A stretch of DNA of 64,000 nucleotides from Streptomyces achromogenes. GTDB taxonomy: Bacteria; Actinomycetota; Actinomycetes; Streptomycetales; Streptomycetaceae. Both the position numbers and the translations under genes were made by a program. Of the stretch, positions 27,701 to 39,877 are shown piece after piece. How positions within the stretch are numbered: the first letter of the stretch is position 1; each line of letters opens with the position of its first letter. The DNA lies in NCBI RefSeq assembly GCF_030816715.1, contig NZ_JAUSYH010000001.1, positions 248,001-312,000 of the forward strand, given 5' to 3'. The notes beneath the pieces are model-generated. The model saw only the letters and a program-made list of their open reading frames with translations, was not told the DNA's origin and searched no databases.

Positions 27701-30700
27701 TCCCGACGGGCCGCAGCCACGGCCAGCGTCCCCGCCTCCGTACTGCTCAATACCGCTCCGGTCAGCGCCGCGTCCGGACCCAACTCCAGGTAGGCGGTGA
27801 CGCCCTCGGCCTCCAACGCCCGGATACCGTCGAGGAATCGGACCGGCTCACGGATCTGCCGCACCCAGTACTCCGGATCCGACCACTGCCCCGCATCCAC
27901 CCGCCCCGACAGCGTCGACGCCACCACCAACGAGGGTCGCCCCCACGTCACCCGGCGCACCACAGCGGCGAACTCCTCCAGCACACCGTCCATGTGGGCG
28001 GAGTGGAACGCATGACTGACCCGCAACCGACGCGTGCGACACCCCCGCCCCTCCAACGCCTCAGCGGCCGCCAGCACCGCCGCCTCGTCCCCCGAAATCA
28101 CCACCGCCGCCGGGCCGTTGACCCCCGCGATCGACACCCCCTCGCCGAGGACGGCCACGACCTCCGCCTCCGGCGCCTCCACCGCGACCATGGCCCCGTC
28201 GGCACGCGCCGCGCCCATCAGCCGGCCACGAGCCGCCACCACCGCACAGGCATCCGCCAGCGACACCACACCCGCCACACACGCCGCAGCCAACTCCCCC
28301 ACCGAATGCCCCACCACCGCATCCGGCCGCACCCCGAAGGACTCCACCAGCCGGAACAACGCCACCTCGAACGCGAACAACGCCGGCTGCGTCACCTCCG
28401 TCCGATCCAGCACCTCACCCGGACCCTCGAACATCACCTCCCGCAACGACCGCCCCAACAGCGGATCCACAAACCCGCACACCTCATCCAACGCCGCCGC
28501 GAACACCGGGAACGACCCATACAACTCCCGCCCCATCCCCACCCGCTGAGCACCCTGACCGGTGAACACAAACGCCGTCCGCCCCCTGGCAACGGCCTCC
28601 CCATGAACCACACCAGGCACATCCCGCCCCTCGGCAACAGCCTCAAGGCCACGGAGAAGCTCGTCACGATCCGCGCCGAGGACAACAGCTCGGTGCTTCA
28701 TCGGGACGCGGGTGGTCAGCAGGGAGAGTGCCACGTCCGCCGGATCGAGGCCGGCGTCGGCGCTGAGAGCCTGGCGGAGTCGGCCGCTCTGGGCACGCAG
28801 TGCGGCAGGTGTACGGGCCTGGAGAACGAGCGGACGTACGGCGCCCGGTGTCGGAGCCGGTGCGGGGGTGGGCTCCACGGGCTCGGCTTCCTCGACGATG
28901 ACATGGGCGTTGGTGCCGCTGATCCCGAACGAGGACACCCCGGCCCTGCGCGGACCGTCCGAAACCCACTCCCGGGACTCGGCCAACAGCCGGACCGTAC
29001 CCGCCGACCAGTCCACATGCGGCGAAGGCTCATCCACATGCAACGTCCGCGGCAGCTCACCCCGACGGACCGCCTCCACCATCTTGATCACACCACCGAC
29101 ACCCGCAGCCGCCTGCGCATGCCCGATGTTCGACTTCAACGAACCCAGCCACAAAGGCCGATCCGCCGACCGCGCCGCACCATACGTCGCGATCAGCGCC
29201 TCCGCCTCGATCGGATCACCCAACCTCGTTCCCGTACCATGCGCCTCCACCACATCCACCTCGGCCGCCGACACACCCGCATCCGCCAACGCCTGCCGAA
29301 TCACCCGCTGCTGAGCCGGACCGTTCGGCGCCGTCAACCCGTTCGACGCACCATCCTGATTGACCGCACTCCCCCGAATCACCGCCAACACCCGATGACC
29401 ATTGCGCCGCGCATCCGACAACCGCTCGACCAGGAGCACGCCGACGCCTTCGCTCCAGGTAGTGCCGTTGGCGCCGGCGGCGAAGGAGCGGCAGCGGCCG
29501 TCGGGGGAGAGTGCCCGCTGGCGGCTGAACTCCACGAAGGTGTTGGGGGTGGCCATCACCGTCACACCACCGGCGAGGGCGAGGGTGCACTCACCGCGCC
29601 GGAGCGCCTGCGCAGCCAGATGGAGGGCCACGAGCGAGGACGAGCACGCCGTGTCCACCGTCACCGCCGGGCCCTCCAGACCGAAGGTGTACGCGATACG
29701 GCCGGAGATCACGCTCCCGGTGCTACCGGTGAGCAGGTAGCCCTCGTACTCCTCGGGTGCCTTGGCGATGCGCGACCCGTAGTCGCTGTACATGGCGCCG
29801 ACGAAGACGCCGGTGCGGCTGCCGCGAAGGGTGCCGGGGTCGAGCCGGGCGTGCTCCAGGCTCTCCCAGACGGTTTCCAGCAGCAGCCGCTGCTGGGGGT
29901 CGATCGGTACGGCCTCACGCGGGGAGATGGCGAAGAACTCGGCGTCGAAGCGGTCGGCGTCGTGCAGGAAACCGCCCTGGCGGCAGTACGTGGTGCCGGC
30001 GTGCTCGGGGTCCGGGTCATGGAGGGAGTCCAGGTCCCAGCCGCGGTTGGTCGGGAACCCGGTGATCGCGTCCCGGCCGTCTGCGACCAGCCGCCACAGG
30101 TCCTCGGGGCTGTCGACGCCTCCGGGATAGTGGCAGGCCATGCCGATGACGGCGATCGGTTCGTCGTCGGAGACGACAGGGGAGGTGGTCTCCTCCCCGG
30201 CGCCGGACGGTGTCGTTCCCGGGATGAGGTCGAGCAGCAGTTCGACCAGTGCGTCGGGCGTGGGGTGGTCGAAAACCACGGTTGCTGGGAGCCGTGTGCC
30301 CGCGAGGGAGTTCAGGCGGTTGCGCAGTTCGACACCGGTGAGCGAGTCGAATCCGAGTTCACGGAAGGAGAGTTGGGCGTCGACGGTCTGCTGGTCCCCG
30401 TGGCCGAGCACAGAGGCCACCGTGGAAAGCACCAACTCCTTTGCATTTCTCCGGCGTTCGTCCGCCTCGAGGGCGGCGAGCCGCCGGAGCCAGGAGCGCT
30501 CGCCGGAAGTCGTGTTGCCGACCTGCGGCCGGGCCGCCCGGCGGACCGTCGGCCGGAGCATCGAGGGGAGGAGTCCGGCCTCGAACCGGGCGCGCATCGC
30601 CACCGTGTCCAGCCGTGCGGGCACGAGCAGCGCCTGGTCGGCGGCGAGCGCCGCGTCGAACAGGGCGAGCCCCAGCTCGACGTCGAGCGGTTCCAGCCCG

Positions 30701-33700
30701 TTCCGGCGCCAGCGGGACAGTTCGGTTTCCGTCAGGCTCGCGCCCATGCCCTCGGCGCTGTTCCACAGACTCCACGCCAGGGAGACGCCGGGCAGTCCCA
30801 GGCCCCGTCGGTGGTGGGCGAGCGCGTCCAGGAAGGTGTTGGCGGCGGCGTAGTTGGCCTGGCCTGCGTTTCCGATCTGGCCGACGATCGAAGAGAACAG
30901 GATGAAGGCGGTGAGCGGACTGTCCTGGGTCAGCAGGTGGAGGTTCCAGGCGGCGTCCGCCTTGGGCCGCAGGACGGCGGCACAGCGTTCAGGGGTCAGC
31001 GTCTCCAGGGTTCCGTCGTCGAGGACGCCGGCCGCGTGCACGACCGCGGTCAGCGGATGCTCGGCGGGGACCGTCTCCAACAGCGCTGCCAGCGCCGCCC
31101 GGTCCGCCACGTCACATGCGGCGACGGTCACCTCGGCACCCGACGCACGCAACTGCGCGGCCAGTTCCTCCGCCCCAGGAGCCTCCAACCCCCGGCGACT
31201 GGTCAACAGCAGACGCCGTACGCCCCGCTCGGCGACCAGATGCCGGGCGAACAGCGCGCCCAGCCCACCCGTACCGCCGGTGATCAGCACCGTGCCGTTA
31301 CTGTCGAACTCCATCGGTTCGCCGCCGGCGCGGGCGGTGGTCAGGCGGGGCGCGTGGGGCACGCCGGCACGTATCGCAAGCTGCGGCTCGCCGCCCGCCA
31401 GGGCAGCGGTCAGGGCCTCTGCCGACGCGTTCGTGTCGTCGACGTCCACTAGGACGAACCGACCTGGGTGTTCCGTCTGCGCCGTGCGCAGCAGGCCCCA
31501 CAGCGCGGCGCCCGCCGGATCGGGGACAGTGTCCTCGGACACGGCACCGATCGCGCCCCGCGTCACAACGACGAGCCGGGCATTGGCGAACCGCTCCTCG
31601 GCCAGCCAGTCCTGGACCAGTTCCAGCACCCGGCCCACACCGAGGGCCGCGTCGGCCGCCGGTTCCTCGCCGCCGACCGGTCCGCACACGACGACCACCG
31701 TGTCCGGCACCGGTCCTCCGTCGGCGATCAGCGCACCGAGCCCGTCACACCTGGGCAGGTCCGGCACCAGCACGGCCCCGGCGGGCCGCTCACCGCATCG
31801 TCCGGCTTCGGCCCCGGCTTCGGCTTCGGCTTCGGCTTCGGCTTCGGCTTCGGCTTCGGCTTCGGCTTCGGCTTCGGCTTCGGCTTCGGCTTCGGCTTCC
31901 ACAACGACCCAGCCGCCGGTCTGTGGCTGCCCCGTGGACACCGGCGACCAGAGAACACGGTGCAGTGAGTCGTCGACGCCCGCGGTCCGGCGGCGGACCG
32001 GTGTCGAGGGGCGCAGCACCAGCGAGTCGATGCTCAGCACCGGCGCGCCGGTGCTGTCGGCCGCGGCGAGGGACACGGTGTCCGCTCCGGCCGGCGACCA
32101 GCGCACCCGTAGGGCTGTGGCCCCGGTCGCGTGCAGCCGCACGCCGTTCCAGGAGAAGGGGAGCAGCATCCTGTCCTCGGGCTGGGTCAGTACGACGGGA
32201 TGCAGCGCGGCGTCGAGGAGCGCGGGGTGGATGCCGAGCCGCCCCGCCTCACCGTCCGGACCAGCGGGCAGACGTACCTCCGCGTACAGCTCCTCACCCT
32301 GTCGCCACAGCGCGTGCAGGCCCTGGAACGCCGGGCCGTACGAGTATCCGCGCGACTCCAGTTCGTCGTAGGCGCGATCCGTCGGTACGGGGGTCGCGCC
32401 GGGCGGCGGCCAGTCGGTGAGCCCGGTGACCACGGCGGGTCGCGCGGTGTCCAGCATGCCCGTGGCGTGCCGGGTCCACTCGCCGGACCCGGTGGCGGAG
32501 TACACGCCGAAGGTGCGACGGCCCTCCGCGTCGGGCCGGCTCACAGCGGCCTGGAGACGCACGGCAGCACGGTCGGGCATCACCAGCGGGCTCTCGATGG
32601 TCAGCTCGGCCACGCTGTCACAGCCCGCGTGGTCGGCCGCGGCCAGCGCGAACTCCAGGAAAACGGTCCCGGGCAGCAGCACGGCACCGGCGATGGTGTG
32701 GTCGGCCAGCCAGCCATGCGTACCGAGATCGAGCCGGCCCGTCAGCAACAGGCCTCCGTCCTCGGCCGGTTCGACGGCGGCGCCGAGGAGGGGGTGACCG
32801 GTGGCATGGAGCCCGAACCGGTCGGCACCGCCGACCCCATGGGAGGCAGCCAGCCAATATCGACGCCGCTGGAAGGCATACGTCGGAACATCCACGACAC
32901 GCGCACCGGCGAGCAGCGGCGACCAGTCGACGGTCACGCCGTGGGTGTGCAATACCGCCAGCGCGGCGAACACCGTGGCCGTTTCGCCGCGGTCACGGCG
33001 CACAGCAGCCACCGCCGGCGTTTCCGACTCCGGGTCCGTCAGGCAGGCCGGGACCGCCCCGGTCAGCGCCGCGTCCGGACCCAACTCCAGATAAGCCGTG
33101 ACGCCCTCGGCCTCCAACGCCCGGATACCGTCGAGGAATCGGACCGGTTCACGGATCTGCCGCACCCAGTACTCCGGATCCGACCACTGCCCCGCATCCA
33201 CCCGCCCCGACAGCGTCGACGCCACCACCAACGAGGGTCGCCCCCACGTCACCCGGCGCACCACCGCGGCGAACTCCTCCAGCACACCGTCCATGTGGGC
33301 GGAGTGGAACGCATGGCTGACCCGCAGCCGACGCGTGCGATACCCCCGCCCCTCCAACGCCTCAGCGGCCGCCAGCACCGCCGCCTCGTCCCCCGAAATC
33401 ACCACCGCCGCCGGGCCGTTGACCCCCGCGATCGACACCCCCTCGCCGAGGACGGCCACGACCTCCGCCTCCGGCGCCTCCACCGCGACCATGGCCCCGT
33501 CGGCACGCGCCGCGCCCATCAGCCGGCCACGAGCCACGACCACCGCGCACGCATCCGCCAGCGACACCACACCCGCCACACACGCCGCAGCCAACTCCCC
33601 CACCGAATGCCCCACCACCGCATCCGGCCGCACCCCGAAGGACTCCACCAGCCGGAACAACGCCACCTCGAACGCGAACAACGCCGGCTGCGTCACCTCC

Positions 33701-36700
33701 GTCCGATCCAGCACCTCACCCGGACCCTCGAACATCACCTCCCGCAACGACCGCCCCAACAGCGGATCCACAAACCCGCACACCTCATCCAACGCCGCCG
33801 CGAACACCGGGAACGACCCATACAACTCCCGCCCCATCCCCACCCGCTGAGCACCCTGACCGGTGAACACAAACGCCGTACGAGCAGCCCCCACCACACT
33901 CCCCGCCACCACACCCGGCACCCGCCGGCCCTCAGCCAGAGCACGCAGTGCGGCAAGGAAGTCGTCCGTCCCACCCGCGACGACCACCGCGCGGTGGTCG
34001 AAAGCGGCCCGGGTGGTCAACAGGGCGTGTCCGATGTCGGCGAGACCTGCCCCAGCCGACAGAAGAGGCAACCGGTCGGCAAGCCGACGGGCCTGCTCGC
34101 GCAGCGCGTCGGCGCTCCGCGCGGAAAGCACCCAGGGCAGCAGGGCGCCGGCGGGCGGGTCCGCAAGAGCGGATCGTTCGGCGTCCGGAGCTTGTTCGAG
34201 GATCAAGTGGGCGTTGGTGCCGCTGATCCCGAACGAGGACACCCCGGCCCTGCGCGGACCGTCCGAAACCCACTCCCGGGACTCGGTCAGCAGTTGGACC
34301 GTGCCCGCCGACCAGTCCACATGCGGCGAAGGCTCATCCGCATGCAACGTCCGCGGCAGCTCACCCCGACGGACCGCCTCCACCATCTTGATCACACCAC
34401 CGACACCCGCAGCCGCCTGCGCATGCCCGATGTTCGACTTCAACGAACCCAGCCACAACGGCCGATCCGCCGACCGCGCCGCACCATACGTCGCGATCAG
34501 CGCCTCCGCCTCGATCGGATCACCCAACCTCGTTCCCGTACCATGCGCCTCCACCACGTCCACCTCGGCCGCCGACACACCCGCGTCCGCCAACGCCTGC
34601 CGGATCACCCGCTGCTGAGCCGGACCGTTCGGCGCCGTCAACCCGTTCGACGCACCATCCTGATTGACCGCACTCCCCCGAATCACCGCCAACACCCGAT
34701 GACCATTGCGCCGCGCATCCGACAACCGCTCCAGGACCAGGAGCCCTGCCCCCTCGGCCCATGCCGTGCCGTCCGCGCCCGCCGCGAACGCCTTGCAGCG
34801 GCCGTCCGGGGCAAGCCCGCGCTGGCGGCTGAACTCCACGAACATGCCCGGTGTAGCCATCACCGTCACACCGCCGGCGAGGGCGAGAGCGCACTCACCG
34901 CGCCGCAACGCCTGCACCGCCAGGTGGATCGCGACGAGGGACGACGAGCACGCCGTGTCCACCGTCACCGCCGGGCCCTCCAGACCGAACGTGTACGCGA
35001 TACGGCCGGACATCACGCTGGCGGTGCTGCCGGTCAGCAGGTAGCCGCCCGCTTCCTGGTCCGCCTCGTGCAGGCGGGGGCCGTAGTCCAGGGCGGTTCC
35101 GCCGACGAACACGCCAGTGCGGGTGCCACGCAGCTTCTCGGGGACGATGCCCGCGCGTTCGAGCGACTCCCACGCGGTTTCCAGCAGCAGCCGTTGCTGG
35201 GGATCCATGGCTGTGGCCTCGCGGGGCGAGATGCCGAAGAACGCGGCGTCGAAGTGGCCTGCCTCGGCCAGGAAGCCGCCAGCCCTTGTGTAGGTGGTGC
35301 CGGGGCGCTCGGGGTCGGGGTCGTGGAGGCCGCCCAGGTCCCAGCCCCGGTCGGTGGGAAAGGAGCCGATGGCATCCCGGCCGTCGGCGACCAGCCGCCA
35401 CAGGTCCTCGGGGCCGTGCACGCCGCCGGGGAGGCGGCAGCCGATTCCGACGATGACCACAGGATCGTTCGTGGCCGCCGTGATCGTGGCCGTGTCCGGT
35501 TCGGCTCCGTGCGAGTCGGCCGGGTCGGCGGGGTCCGACAGATACTGCGTCAGCCGGCGGGCCAGTTCGGCAGGCGTGGGGTGGTTGAACAGCAGCCCGG
35601 ACTCCAGGGTGAGGCCGGTGGCCTCGCTCAACCGGTCCCGGAGCTCGACTGCGAGCAGCGAGTCGAAACCGAGGTCCCGGAACGGCCGGGTGGGGTCGAC
35701 GGAGGCGGCCGTGCCGTGGCCGAGGACGATGGCAGCGCAGGAGCACACCAGATCGAGCATGGCGCGCTCCTGGTCCGCAGCATCGGTCCGGGACCCTGCC
35801 GACGCCTCGGAAGCGGAGTCGGCATGATCCTGCCCGGCGGCCGGATCGGCCCGCGTCGGCTCCGGGGCGGGCAACGGCGCCACGTTCTCGCCTTGGGCGG
35901 GCTGCCCGAGCGGAGGGGCCTCGTCGTCACCGTACCAGTGCCGCCGACGCTGAAAGGCGTAGCCCGGCAAGGGGACGCGCCGGGCACCCGTGCCCTCGAA
36001 CAGGTTCTCCCAGTCCGGCGCGTGGCCGTGGACGTGAAGTCCGGCGAGCGCGGTGAGCAGGGCCTCCGGCTCGGACGCGGACGACCGGCGCATGGTCGGC
36101 AGCAGGACGGCCTGTCGGCCCCGCAGGCACTCGCGGCCCATGGCGGTGAGGACACCGTCGGGACCGATCTCCAGGAAGGCGGTGGTGCCGCCCTCTAGGA
36201 GCGTAGCGATGCCGGCCTCGAAGCGCACCGCGGATCGTACGTGCCGTACCCAGTAGTCGGGCGAGCACAGCTGCTCGGGGGTCGCGGGCAGGCCCGTGAC
36301 GTCGGAGACGACGGGGATGCGCGGCGGGGCGTAGGTCAGTCCGGCAGCGACGGCGCGGAACTCCTGCAGCATGGCGTCCATGTGCGGGGAGTGGAACGCG
36401 TGGCTGACGCGCAGCCGTCGCGTCCGGCGGCCGAGTGCGGCCACGGCTGCGGCGACCTCCTCGACGGCGGTCTCATCGCCCGATACGACGACGGCACGCG
36501 GGCCGTTGACGGCGGCGATGCCGGCCTGTCCGTCCCGGCCCTCCAGCAGCGGCAGTACCTCCTGCTCCGAGGCTTCCAGCGCGGCCATGGCCCCGCCGGG
36601 CAGCGCCTCCATCAGCCGCCCGCGGGCGGTCACGAGAGTCGCCGCGTCAGTCAGGTCCAGCACGCCGGAGACGTGGGCGGCGGCCAGTTCGCCGACCGAG

Positions 36701-38643
36701 TGGCCGAGCAGGCGGCCGGGGGTGACACCCCAGGTCTCCAGCAGGCGGAACAGCGCCACCTCCACGGCGAACAGGGCGGGCTGGGTGTAGCCGGTGCGGT
36801 CCAGCAGGGCGGCCTCGGGGGTGCCCTCGGGCGCGAACAGCACGTCCTTGAGGGGGCGTTCCAGGTGCGGGTCGAGTACGGCGCAGGCGCGGTCGAGCGC
36901 TTCGGTGAAGGCGGGATGGGTGCGGTACAACTCGGATCCCGCTCCTGCCCGTTGGCTGCCCTGTCCGGAGAAGAGGTAGGCGAGACCACCGGTGTGGGCA
37001 GTGGTTCCGGTGACAGTGCCGGGTGCGGCCTCGCCGCGGGCCAGGGCCGCGAGGCCGCCGAGCAGTCGCTCGGGCTCGGAGCCGACCACGGCGGCCCGGT
37101 GCTCGAACTGGGTGCGGGTGGTGGCCAGGGAGTAACCGACATCGGCTGGATGGGGCGTTGTGGCCTCGGCGGAAAGCCGCGCGTGCAGTCTGGCCGCCTG
37201 CTCCCGCAGCGCCTCGGGCCCGCGTCCGGCCAGCGGCCACACCACCGGGCGCCCGTCACGGGCCGCCCTGTCGGGCTCGTGTACGTCGCTCCGCTGCGCC
37301 GCCTCCGTCCGCGCGGGTGCCTCCGACACCACCACATGGCAGTTGGTGCCGCCCATTCCGAAGGAGCTGACGCCGGCGACGAGGGGCGCGTCCGGGCGGG
37401 GCCAGTCGCTGAGCTCGCGCTTGACGGTGAGGCCGAGTTCGGTGAGCGGGATGCGCGGATTGGGGGTGCGGAAATGGAGGCTGGGGGGCAGCTGGCGGTG
37501 CCGGATGCTCAGGAGTGTCTTCAGCAGGCCGGCGATGCCCGCGGCGCCTTCGAGGTGGCCGACGTTGGTCTTGACCGAACCGACCGCCAGCGGGACCTGG
37601 CGGCCCCGGCCCAGGGCCGCACCGAGAGCGGCTGCCTCGATCGGGTCACCGACCCTGGTGCCGGTTCCGTGCAGTTCGACGTACTGGACGTGCTCGGGGC
37701 GGATTCCGGCTCGCCGGTGGGCAGCCTCCACGACGCGCTGCTGGGCCGCCTGGTCGGGCACCGTCAGTCCGGGAGTGGCACCGTCGTTGTTCACGGCGCT
37801 GCCCAGCAGGACACCGTGGATCTCGTCGCCGTCGGCGAGGGCGCGGGCCAGCGGCTTGAGCAGGACCAGGCCGCCGCCCTCGCCGCGTACGTAGCCGTCG
37901 GCGTCGGCGTCGAAGGTGGCGCAGCGTCCGTTCGGGGAGAGGCCGCCGAAGCGGGACGCCTCGACTGTGCCGGCCAGGGTGAGGTTGAGATTGACGCCGC
38001 CCGCAATCGCGAGGTCGCATTCGGTGCGGCGCAGGCTCTCGCAGGCCAGATGGACGGCGACCAGCGCGGAGGACTGTGCCGTGTCGACGGCCAGGCTGGG
38101 CCCGTGCAGGCCGAGCGCGTAGGAGACCCGGTTGGCTAGCACTCCCCGGTTCAGACCGGTCGCGGAGTGCGGGGTGACGGCGCCGGTTCCGCGGCGCTGG
38201 AGCAGTGCGGCGTAGTCGTCGTGCATCGCGCCGACGAAGACGCCGGTGCGGCTGCCGGCCAGGCCGGCGGGCAGGATCCCGGCGTCCTCCAGGACCTCCC
38301 AGGCGAGTTCGAGGACCAGCCGCTGTTGCGGGTCGACAGCGGCGGCCTCGCGCGGGGACATGCTGAAGAACTCGGCGTCGAAGGCGTCGACCTGGTCGAG
38401 GAAACCGCCGCGGGCGGCTCCGGTGACGGCGTCCGGCGCTAGGTCCCCGAGAGCGTCGGCCTGCCAACGGCCGGGCGGTGGCGGGCTGATGGCGTCGCGG
38501 CCGGTCCGCAGAAGGTTCCAGAGCGCGGCCGGATCGGGGGCCTGCGGGAGCCGGCAGGAGAGGCCGACCACTGCGATCGCCTCCTGCTCGGCCGGCCCCG
38601 CCTGATCCGTCGGGAAACCGTCGGAAAAACTCGTCTTCGCCAC
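24717..38643 (-). CDS. Type I PKS, loading module and modules 1 and 2, with an apparent frameshift (PKS1)
   Basis: About 4641 residues if the single-base frameshift near 25503 is corrected. The loading module is KSQ, with Gln190 replacing the catalytic cysteine (DTAQSSA), then malonyl AT (GHSVGE, HAFH) and ACP. It should decarboxylate malonyl to an acetyl starter. Module 1: KS (Cys1232), malonyl AT (Ser1680), DH (His1982 in [10 protein letters not shown]), KR ([11 protein letters not shown]), ACP (Ser2767). Module 2: KS (Cys3000), malonyl AT (Ser3447), DH (His3746 in [10 protein letters not shown]), KR, ACP (Ser codon at 25080-25082). Both modules should leave double bonds, giving a dienoyl chain. 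There is no N-terminal docking helix, which fits first position; the C-terminal tail ends in a helix ([10 protein letters not shown]) for docking to PKS2. The start is GTG at 38643 with AGGGAG upstream. The frame breaks inside the module 2 KR, after SLAWGL, and without correction the KR end, ACP and docking tail would be lost. Confidence 0.93.
25498..25508 (-). other. Apparent +1 frameshift in the module 2 ketoreductase
   Basis: Sense reading gives SLAWGL followed by LGTGERHG, where sister KR domains continue SLAWGLW. Removing one T from the sense string TTGTTGGG (one A from plus-strand CCCAACAA) restores WERESGMGG and opens the frame through the ACP and docking tail to the stop at 24717. The downstream frame is perfectly conserved over about 260 codons, so either the gene was broken very recently or one base in this assembly is wrong. 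The second is the simpler reading. Confidence 0.85.
31010..31239. repeat. 230-bp near-identical KR block shared with 12724-12953 (module 1 copy)
   Basis: This is the module 1 partner of the KR block. Its offset differs from that of the KS-AT block of the same two modules, so it is a separate exchange or lies beyond an indel (the ER remnant of module 4). Confidence 0.85.
31804..31899. repeat. Hexanucleotide microsatellite (GGCTTC)n coding for Glu-Ala repeats
   Basis: Fourteen perfect tandem copies of GGCTTC occupy 31816-31899. Two further units lie before them (31804-31815), one with a single-base change pair to GGCCCC. In the PKS1 sense frame the unit is GAAGCC, so the protein carries a run of Glu-Ala dipeptides in the linker between DH and KR of module 1, in the structural part of the KR. 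The unit is a multiple of three, so copy number can change without breaking the frame. Slippage in replication is the likely origin. Confidence 0.97.
32917..35002. repeat. About 2.1-kb near-identical block shared with 15375-17460 (module 1 copy)
   Basis: This is the partner of the module 4 block. Differences cluster in short patches, for example in the AT segment around 33200-33500, which resembles module 2 instead. That mosaic is what repeated gene conversion among three modules would leave. Confidence 0.85.
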
Positions 38644-38688
38644 GGTGGCTCACTGCTCCCTCTGGTGCCGATCACAGATCGTCGGGTC

Positions 38689-38733
38689 AGTGTCACCGCC
38701 TCCGCCAAAGGTCTTCTTGGCGCGCTCTAAAGG
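38689..38733 (-). promoter_or_regulatory. Putative SARP-type activator site and promoter for PKS1
   Basis: Plus-strand heptamers CCAAAGG (38705-38711), CTTGGCG (38716-38722) and CTAAAGG (38727-38733) repeat with an exact 11-bp period. Read toward PKS1 they are CCTTTAG, CGCCAAG and CCTTTGG. The last is followed after 9 bp by a -10-like TGACAC (plus-strand GTGTCA at 38690-38695). CTTGGCG and a CTAAAG core also occur at 24665-24693, which supports a common regulator. The region lies between divergent genes, but no -10 at the right distance was seen for the rightward gene. Confidence 0.65.
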
Positions 38734-38803
38734 CGAGTTCCCTGCGTGGCGAGGTCGCGGCTACGGTCCTGCAGGACCAGCCGCGCCAGGTGGGAGGAGT
38801 TTC

Positions 38804-39877
38804 GTGGACTTCAGTCTCTTCTATTTCGCGGACTACGGGGCCGCGGCCCATGACCGCTACCGTCTTCTGCTGGACACCGCGCAATTCGCGGACACCCACG
38901 GATTCACCGCGGTGTGGACACCGGAACGCCATTTCCATGAATTCGGCGGCCAATATCCCAACCCGGCCGTCACCGGCGCGGCGCTGGCGATGGCGACGGA
39001 GCGGATAGCCATCCGAGCGGGCAGTGTCGTCGCGCCACTGCACCATCCGGCGCGGATCGCGGAGGAGTGGTCCGTGGTGGACAACCTGTCCCGCGGCCGG
39101 GTGGGCGTGTCGCTGGCGTCGGGCTGGCACGCCATGGACTTCGTCCTGCGGCCGGAGAACTACAGGGACCGCAAGGAGGTCCTGACGCGCACCGTGGAAA
39201 CGCTGCGCCGGCTGTGGGCGCAGGAGGAGGTGGCGTTCCCGGACGGCGCGGGCCAGGAGTCGAAGGTGCGGATCTTCCCGCCGCCGGTACAGCCGGAGAT
39301 GCCGTTGTGGTTGACGAGCGCCGGCTCCGCCGAGACGTTCCGTACGGCCGGCCGGCTCGGCACGGGTGTGCTGACGCATCTGATCGGCCAGGAGATCCCC
39401 GATCTGGAGCGCAACATCGCCGCCTACCGCGCGGAACTGGCGGCCGCGCACGGCCCGGGGACGCGCGGCCATGTGGCGCTGATGCTGCACACCTTGCTGG
39501 GCACGGACCGCGAGAAGGTCCGCGAGGAGGTCCGTGAGCCGTTCGGCGACTACCTGCGCAGCTCGATCGGACTGATCATGAAGACGGCCGCGGCGGCACT
39601 GCCCGGCGGGATCGACCTGGAACGGCTGTCTCCGCAGGACCGCGAGTTCCTCGTGGCGCGGTCCTTCGACCGCTACTTCGACACCGGCGGGCTGTTCGGC
39701 ACGGTGGAGGACGGCATGGACACCGTGCGGGGGCTGCGCGCCGCGGGGGTCGACGAGGTCGCCTGCCTGATCGACTTCGGGGTGCCCGAGGACCGGGTGC
39801 TGGAGGGCATGCACCACCTGAACACGCTGCGCGAGCGGTGTGCCGACGACCGCATGGAGGACCGCGATGAGCGGTGA
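38804..39877 (+). CDS. Luciferase-like flavin-dependent monooxygenase
   Basis: This 357-residue protein is of the bacterial luciferase-like group found beside PKS and NRPS genes. These enzymes use reduced flavin supplied by a partner reductase to insert oxygen into natural product scaffolds. The N-terminus DFSLFYFADYG and the blocks WTPERHFHEFGG and VSLASGWHAMDFVL are characteristic, with a TIM-barrel pattern throughout. The start is GTG at 38804, with GGAGGAG about 6 nt upstream and the conserved N-terminus beginning at that codon. The stop overlaps the next gene by 11 bp, so the two are translationally coupled. The flavin reductase at 41682 is the likely source of reduced flavin. It is divergent from PKS1. 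The reaction cannot be fixed; Baeyer-Villiger oxidation, hydroxylation and epoxidation are all known for the family. Confidence 0.93.
   Translation: MDFSLFYFADYGAAAHDRYRLLLDTAQFADTHGFTAVWTPERHFHEFGGQYPNPAVTGAALAMATERIAIRAGSVVAPLHHPARIAEEWSVVDNLSRGRVGVSLASGWHAMDFVLRPENYRDRKEVLTRTVETLRRLWAQEEVAFPDGAGQESKVRIFPPPVQPEMPLWLTSAGSAETFRTAGRLGTGVLTHLIGQEIPDLERNIAAYRAELAAAHGPGTRGHVALMLHTLLGTDREKVREEVREPFGDYLRSSIGLIMKTAAAALPGGIDLERLSPQDREFLVARSFDRYFDTGGLFGTVEDGMDTVRGLRAAGVDEVACLIDFGVPEDRVLEGMHHLNTLRERCADDRMEDRDER

Noticed and set aside
31804..31899. Hexamer array as a CRISPR or regulatory repeat
   Set aside because: There are no spacers, and the unit is read in frame through a PKS gene. It is a coding microsatellite.
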